NCBI GenBank assembly: GCA_900549545.1
Contig: URPA01000067.1
Span: forward strand, 1-9,318
Direction of reading: 5' to 3'
DNA length: 9,318 nucleotides
From: an uncultured Eubacteriales bacterium
GTDB taxonomy: Bacteria > Bacillota > Clostridia > Oscillospirales > Oscillospiraceae
Every line of letters begins with the position of its first letter. Position 1 is the stretch's first letter. The notes under the pieces are model-generated. The model was not told the origin of the DNA. It saw only the letters and a list, made by a program, of their open reading frames with translations, and ran no database searches. Both the position numbers and the translations under genes were made by a program. This document shows, piece after piece, positions 6,636-9,318 of the stretch.

Positions 6636-7598
6636 TTAGTCAAACAGGTTGGAAATGGAAACTTCCTCGTAGATGCGGCGGATAGCCTCGGCAAAGACGG
6701 AGGCTGTGGAGAGATAATGAATCTTGCTGCAAGGCTCCTTGTCGCTGGGGTAGGGGATGGTGTCAAGCAGCAGCAGCTCCTCAATGCAGCTGTCGTTAAT
6801 GCGCTCAATGGCAGGGCCGGAGAGCACACCGTGCGTCACGCAGGCATAGACGGCCTTCGCGCCGCCAAGCTCCTTGATGGCCTTTGCCGCGCCGCAGAGG
6901 GAGCCGGCAGTGTCCACGATATCGTCGAGCAGGATGCAGGTCTTGCCCTCGACGTTACCGATGATGTTCATAACCTCGGACTGGTTTGCGCGCTCACGGC
7001 GCTTGTCAACGATGGCCATGTTCACGCCCAGCTTCATTGCGAAGGTGCGGGCGCGGGCGGTGCTGCCCACGTCGGGGGAGACGACCATAACGTCCTCATT
7101 GTTCTTGCCGAACATCTTAACAAAATGCTTCACAAACAGGTGCGAACCCTGAAGGTTATCCACCGGGATATCGAAGAAGCCCTGAATCTGGGCGGCGTGC
7201 AGATCCATGGTCAGCACGCGGTCAGCCCCGGCGGCGGTGATGAGATTTGCGACGAGCTTTGCGGATATGGGGTCGCGGCTCTTGGCCTTGCGGTCCTGAC
7301 GGGCATAGCCGAAATAGGGGATAACGGCAGTGATACGTCCGGCTGACGCGCGACGCATCGCGTCGGTCATGATAAGCAGTTCCATAAGGTTGTCATTGAC
7401 AGGCTTGCAGGTGGACTGGACAATGAACACGTCTTTGCCGCGCACGGGCTCATAAACTGAGATGGAGCATTCACCGTCTGCAAAATGGGTAACGCTGGAG
7501 TTACCGAGCTGTTTGTAGAGGTCAGCGCAAATATCCTCTGCCAGTGTGGGGTTGGAGTTGCCGGTAAAGACCGCAATTTCCTTGCCGTGTGAAATCAT
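6636..7598 (-). CDS. prs: Ribose-phosphate pyrophosphokinase (PRPP synthetase)
   Basis: A 320-residue class I PRPP synthetase. It transfers pyrophosphate from ATP to ribose-5-phosphate to give PRPP for purine, pyrimidine, NAD, histidine and tryptophan synthesis. Visible features are FADGE (39-43), PYFGYARQDRK (94-104) for ATP binding, the metal-binding histidine in MDLHAAQIQGFFD (131-143), the flexible catalytic loop around VDKRRE (197-202), and the PRPP/ribose-5-phosphate loop DDIVDTAGS (225-233). Length is normal for the family. The ATG at 7598 has GGAGG at 7609-7613, ten bases upstream. It is the first gene of the minus-strand array and divergent from prfB. A hairpin nine bases after its stop separates it from pth. 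Confidence 0.98.
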   Translation of the reverse strand: MISHGKEIAVFTGNSNPTLAEDICADLYKQLGNSSVTHFADGECSISVYEPVRGKDVFIVQSTCKPVNDNLMELLIMTDAMRRASAGRITAVIPYFGYARQDRKAKSRDPISAKLVANLITAAGADRVLTMDLHAAQIQGFFDIPVDNLQGSHLFVKHFVKMFGKNNEDVMVVSPDVGSTARARTFAMKLGVNMAIVDKRRERANQSEVMNIIGNVEGKTCILLDDIVDTAGSLCGAAKAIKELGGAKAVYACVTHGVLSGPAIERINDSCIEELLLLDTIPYPSDKEPCSKIHYLSTASVFAEAIRRIYEEVSISNLFD

Positions 7599-7638
7599 TT
7601 CTCTTTTTCCTCCGTTTGTCTTTATTCATTTTGTCAAC

Positions 7639-7649
7639 TTCAGACTGAA
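7639..7649. repeat. Small dyad in the prs leader
   Basis: TTCAG-A-CTGAA is a 5-bp dyad with one central base, between the likely prs transcription start and its ribosome binding site. Small enough to arise by chance; recorded because the region is otherwise free of structure. Confidence 0.2.
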
Positions 7650-7662
7650 AAAACTTCACTTT

Positions 7663-7671
7663 ATTCTACCA
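7663..7671 (-). promoter_or_regulatory. Candidate extended -10 promoter of prs
   Basis: On the minus strand TGG-TAGAAT (plus 7663-7671) matches an extended -10 element (TGn plus five of six consensus bases). The hexamer 17 bases upstream, TTTCCT, is a poor -35, which an extended -10 can tolerate. Transcription would start near 7656, giving a leader of about 58 bases. Confidence 0.5.
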
Positions 7672-7737
7672 CAAAGCCTATGGAAAGGAAACACCAAAAT
7701 TCATACACATGCGGAAAAATGACAATAAAAAAACCGA

Positions 7738-7766
7738 TTTACAAGACGGTGATTTTTGTATATAAT
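7738..7766 (+). promoter_or_regulatory. Sigma-A promoter of prfB
   Basis: TTTACA (7738-7743, five of six consensus bases), a 17-base spacer and a perfect TATAAT (7761-7766). The predicted start is near 7773, about 43 bases before the preferred prfB ATG. This is the best promoter in the window. Confidence 0.85.
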
Positions 7767-7815
7767 ACCGAGTTGAAAAACAAAAAAGAAAATAAGATGA
7801 AAGTGGTTGAAAAAT

Positions 7816-8922
7816 ATGCTGGAATTTGAAGAATATAAGCAGAAACTCAATAACCTCAAGCCAGATTTGGAGCTTTTGCGCGGTGCGCTCAAGCTGGACG
7901 CGGCAAGCAGGGAAATTGAGGAGCTGGAGGCCGCCAGTGAGAGAGACGGGTTCTGGAACGATGTGGAGAACTCCCAGAAGGTGCAGAAGCGCCTGAAAAC
8001 CCTCAAGAACAAGTGCGAGAATTATAAAAAGCTCTCCGATTCGTGGGACGATATGTATACCATGTGTGAGATGGCCCTTGAGGAGAATGACGACTCGATG
8101 CTGCCCGAGCTTGAGGCGGAGTATGAAAAATTCACCACCGAGGCCGAATCCATGCGCCTTGGCACGCTTCTCACCGGCGAATATGACGCGAACAACGCCA
8201 TCCTTACCTTCCATGCCGGCGCCGGCGGGACGGAGGCGCAGGACTGGGCCTCCATGCTCTACCGCATGTACAGCATGTGGGCCGACAGGCACGGCTATAA
8301 GCTCAAGGTCATGGACTATCTCGACGGGGACGAGGCCGGCCTCAAGAGCGCGACGATTATGATTGAGGGCGAGAATGCCTACGGCTTTCTCAAGAGCGAG
8401 CACGGGATTCACCGCCTTGTGCGCGTCTCCCCGTTTGACGCGGCCGGCCGGAGGCACACCTCCTTTGCAGCGGTTGAGGTCATGCCCGAGATAAGCGACG
8501 ATAATGAGATTGAGCTGCGCGACGAGGATATCAAGATGGATGTGTTCCGCTCCTCCGGCGCGGGCGGCCAGAAGGTCAATAAGACCTCCTCCGCCGTGCG
8601 TCTTACGCATATCCCCACGGGTATAGTCGTCTCCTCTCAGGTGGAACGCAGCCATTTCCAGAATCTGGAAAACTGCCGCAACATGCTCCGCGCCCGCCTC
8701 GCCGAGATTAAAGAGCGGGAGCATCTTGAAAAGATAAGCGACATTAAGGGTGTGCAGATGAAGATTGAGTGGGGCAGCCAGATCCGCTCCTATGTTTTCA
8801 TGCCCTACCAGCTCGTCAAGGATCACCGCACCGAGTATGAAAACGGCAACATCCAGAACGTGATGGACGGCGACCTCGACGGCTTCATTAACGCCTTCCT
8901 GACCATGCGCGCCGAGAGCTGA
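7816..8922 (+). CDS. prfB: Peptide chain release factor 2, single uninterrupted frame
   Basis: A 368-residue class I release factor that reads UGA and UAA stop codons and triggers peptide release on the ribosome. From the ATG at 7816, the stop-codon recognition tripeptide Ser-Pro-Phe is at 205-207 (RVSPFD) and the catalytic GGQ at 250-252 (SSGAGGQKVNKTSS), the same numbers as I recall for E. coli RF2. SPF, not PxT, separates it from RF1. Residue 246 is Ser. An in-frame TTG at 7807 would add three residues; ATG is preferred because AAGTGGT lies a suitable distance upstream and MLEFEEYKQKL is a natural N-terminus. No strong Shine-Dalgarno is present, unlike the neighbours. Where many bacteria carry a CTTTGA +1 frameshift site, near codon 25, this gene reads LLRGALKLDA without interruption, so that autoregulation is absent. 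It is divergent from prs. Confidence 0.97.
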   Translation: MLEFEEYKQKLNNLKPDLELLRGALKLDAASREIEELEAASERDGFWNDVENSQKVQKRLKTLKNKCENYKKLSDSWDDMYTMCEMALEENDDSMLPELEAEYEKFTTEAESMRLGTLLTGEYDANNAILTFHAGAGGTEAQDWASMLYRMYSMWADRHGYKLKVMDYLDGDEAGLKSATIMIEGENAYGFLKSEHGIHRLVRVSPFDAAGRRHTSFAAVEVMPEISDDNEIELRDEDIKMDVFRSSGAGGQKVNKTSSAVRLTHIPTGIVVSSQVERSHFQNLENCRNMLRARLAEIKEREHLEKISDIKGVQMKIEWGSQIRSYVFMPYQLVKDHRTEYENGNIQNVMDGDLDGFINAFLTMRAES

Positions 8923-8941
8923 AATTAATTTACACATTTGG

Positions 8942-8970
8942 TCATACCTACACAGAGTGGCGCATATACT
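8942..8970 (+). promoter_or_regulatory. Possible sigma-E-like (sporulation) promoter
   Basis: TCATA (8942-8946) and CATATACT (8963-8970) with a 14-base spacer after the 7-base -35 window resemble the sigma-E consensus (ATA-centred -35, CATACAnT -10, 13-15 spacer) with one mismatch in the -10. No sigma-A promoter of comparable quality is seen. Such short motifs occur by chance, so this is tentative. Confidence 0.3.
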
Positions 8971-8980
8971 GAGTGTATGC
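8962..8980. repeat. Dyad upstream of the micro-ORF
   Basis: GCATATAC (8962-8969) and GTGTATGC (8973-8980) pair over 8 bp with one G-T wobble and a 3-base loop. It ends nine bases before the perfect Shine-Dalgarno sequence. In a read-through prfB transcript it would be a hairpin; as DNA it overlaps the possible -10 and could be an operator. Confidence 0.45.
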
Positions 8981-8989
8981 TGTAATTCT

Positions 8990-8997
8990 AAGGAGGT
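8990..8997 (+). promoter_or_regulatory. Perfect Shine-Dalgarno of the micro-ORF
   Basis: AAGGAGGT is a full match to the 16S anti-Shine-Dalgarno. It stands exactly seven bases before GTG 9005. The ATG at 8998 touches it with no spacer, so it is a poor start. Confidence 0.75.
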
Positions 8998-9004
8998 ATG
9001 AGCG

Positions 9005-9067
9005 GTGGATCAGGATATAGATGACATGATATACGGCGGCTATGACCCCGGCCCGAGCAACAGATAA
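9005..9067 (+). CDS. Putative 20-residue microprotein, unrecognised
   Basis: GTG opens a 20-codon frame reading MDQDIDDMIYGGYDPGPSNR, ending in TAA at 9065-9067. The peptide is acidic at the N-terminus (five Asp overall, one Arg) and rich in Gly, Tyr and Pro at the C-terminus, with no hydrophobic segment long enough for a membrane helix. I do not recognise it. Support is the perfect Shine-Dalgarno with an ideal seven-base spacer and the fact that its stop runs straight into a terminator-like hairpin, so the unit is compact. It starts 82 bases after prfB and could be co-transcribed with it or use the possible promoter at 8942-8970. It might also be a leader peptide for an attenuator, though no following gene is seen before the window ends. 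Confidence 0.5.
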   Translation: MDQDIDDMIYGGYDPGPSNR

Positions 9068-9096
9068 AGCGCGGCGCTCCATTGAGCGCCGCGCTT
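9067..9096 (+). terminator. Terminator-like hairpin after prfB and the micro-ORF
   Basis: GCGCGGCGCTC (9069-9079) and GAGCGCCGCGC (9084-9094) form a perfect 11-bp stem with a 4-base loop, extended by two A-T pairs. The tail TTAAAGTTTATATA is only moderately T-rich. It is the first strong hairpin after prfB and probably ends that transcript. Confidence 0.7.
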
Positions 9097-9118
9097 AAAG
9101 TTTATATACGAGCTTCTT

Positions 9119-9198
9119 GGCTCTCCCTTTGGCTGCGCCCGCACTCACTTGCTTCCCCATGAGGGGGAAGTGACGAGCTCGCGAGCCGATAGGGGGCC
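9119..9198. repeat. Intergenic palindromic repeat
   Basis: Outer arms GGCTC (9119-9123) and GAGCC (9183-9187) enclose an inner hairpin CTTCCCC / GGGGAAG with loop ATGAG, and the palindrome GCTCGCGAGC (9177-9186). The stretch from CTCTCCCTTTGGCTGCGCC to the AGGGGGCC end resembles, from memory, an abundant non-coding repeat of gut Clostridia. No gene is visible in it. Confidence 0.5.
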
Positions 9199-9240
9199 TG
9201 TTTTGCACGAGGTGAGATAGAAACAAGAAGTACGCTCTCA

Positions 9241-9262
9241 ACTTTCTTGACGCCAAGAAAGT
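9241..9262. repeat. 9-bp inverted repeat
   Basis: ACTTTCTTG (9241-9249) and CAAGAAAGT (9254-9262) with a 4-base loop. Part of the hairpin-rich region that closes the window; similar CTTTCTTG...CAAGAAAG elements recur in many bacterial intergenic regions, a recollection I cannot test here. Confidence 0.5.
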
Positions 9263-9274
9263 AGCAAAGAAGCG

Positions 9275-9312
9275 TTTAAGAGGGGAAGATTTCGTTTTCT
9301 TCCCCTCTTAAA
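9275..9312. repeat. 15-bp inverted repeat at window end
   Basis: The perfect arms at 9275-9289 and 9298-9312 (core AAGAGGGGAAGA / TCTTCCCCTCTT) enclose an 8-base loop TTTCGTTT. The plus-strand tail is A-rich and the minus-strand tail has only three T-pairs' worth of extension, so a classical terminator is not clear. It may terminate a gene beyond the window or belong to the repeat cluster. Confidence 0.5.
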
Positions 9313-9318
9313 AATCTC

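Noticed and set aside
7632..7637. A perfect TTGACA on the minus strand upstream of prs
   Set aside because: The position 17 bases further on is the prs ribosome binding site, and no -10 element is present.
7797..7829. A 10-codon ATG frame overlapping the prfB start in another frame
   Set aside because: It has no good ribosome binding site, and its TGA is not at the CTTTGA position of the known RF2 frameshift, so it is not a recoding leader.
7678..8937. A 419-codon minus-strand open frame opposite prfB
   Set aside because: Antisense to an unambiguous release factor and running into the prfB promoter region; no recognisable motif.
8998..9024. An 8-codon ATG frame right after AAGGAGGT
   Set aside because: The ATG touches the Shine-Dalgarno sequence with no spacer; GTG 9005 has ideal spacing and a longer frame.

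Overview
The window looks like a chromosomal segment of a fairly GC-rich member of the Clostridia, most likely from the Ruminococcaceae/Oscillospiraceae group. The reasons are the separate glgC and glgD genes (a two-subunit ADP-glucose pyrophosphorylase arrangement known from Firmicutes), strong AAGGAGG-type ribosome binding sites, and GC-rich intergenic hairpin repeats of a kind common in gut Clostridia. The taxonomic call is inference. No phage, transposase, CRISPR or RNA gene is visible.

Layout. Positions 1-118 hold a hairpin repeat and an intrinsic terminator. From 119 to 7598 six genes lie on the minus strand, transcribed in the order prs (PRPP synthetase), pth (peptidyl-tRNA hydrolase), glgC, glgD, glgP (glycogen phosphorylase) and a PfkB-family kinase that resembles pseudouridine kinase. 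From about 7599 to 7815 is a divergent promoter region. On the plus strand follow prfB (release factor 2), an unrecognised 20-codon ORF with a perfect Shine-Dalgarno sequence (9005-9067) and a terminator-like hairpin. The last 220 bases are repeat-like, hairpin-rich DNA without a gene.

How the genes fit together. glgC and glgD are tightly coupled and should make ADP-glucose for glycogen synthesis. glgP, after a 201-base gap that may hold its own promoter, breaks glycogen down to glucose-1-phosphate, which is also the GlgC substrate. The kinase overlaps glgP by four bases (ATGA), so its translation is probably coupled. glgA and glgB are not in the window. prs and pth are housekeeping genes that often sit together. 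prs uses ribose-5-phosphate, and the pseudouridine pathway yields it, so the two ends of the array touch the same metabolite; that link is speculation.

Most of the window is ordinary core metabolism and translation. The parts that deserve a second look are the micro-ORF after prfB with a sigma-E-like promoter match, the in-frame prfB lacking the usual programmed frameshift, the pseudouridine-type kinase without its glycosidase partner, the dyads upstream of glgP, and the strong hairpins that punctuate the minus-strand gene array.
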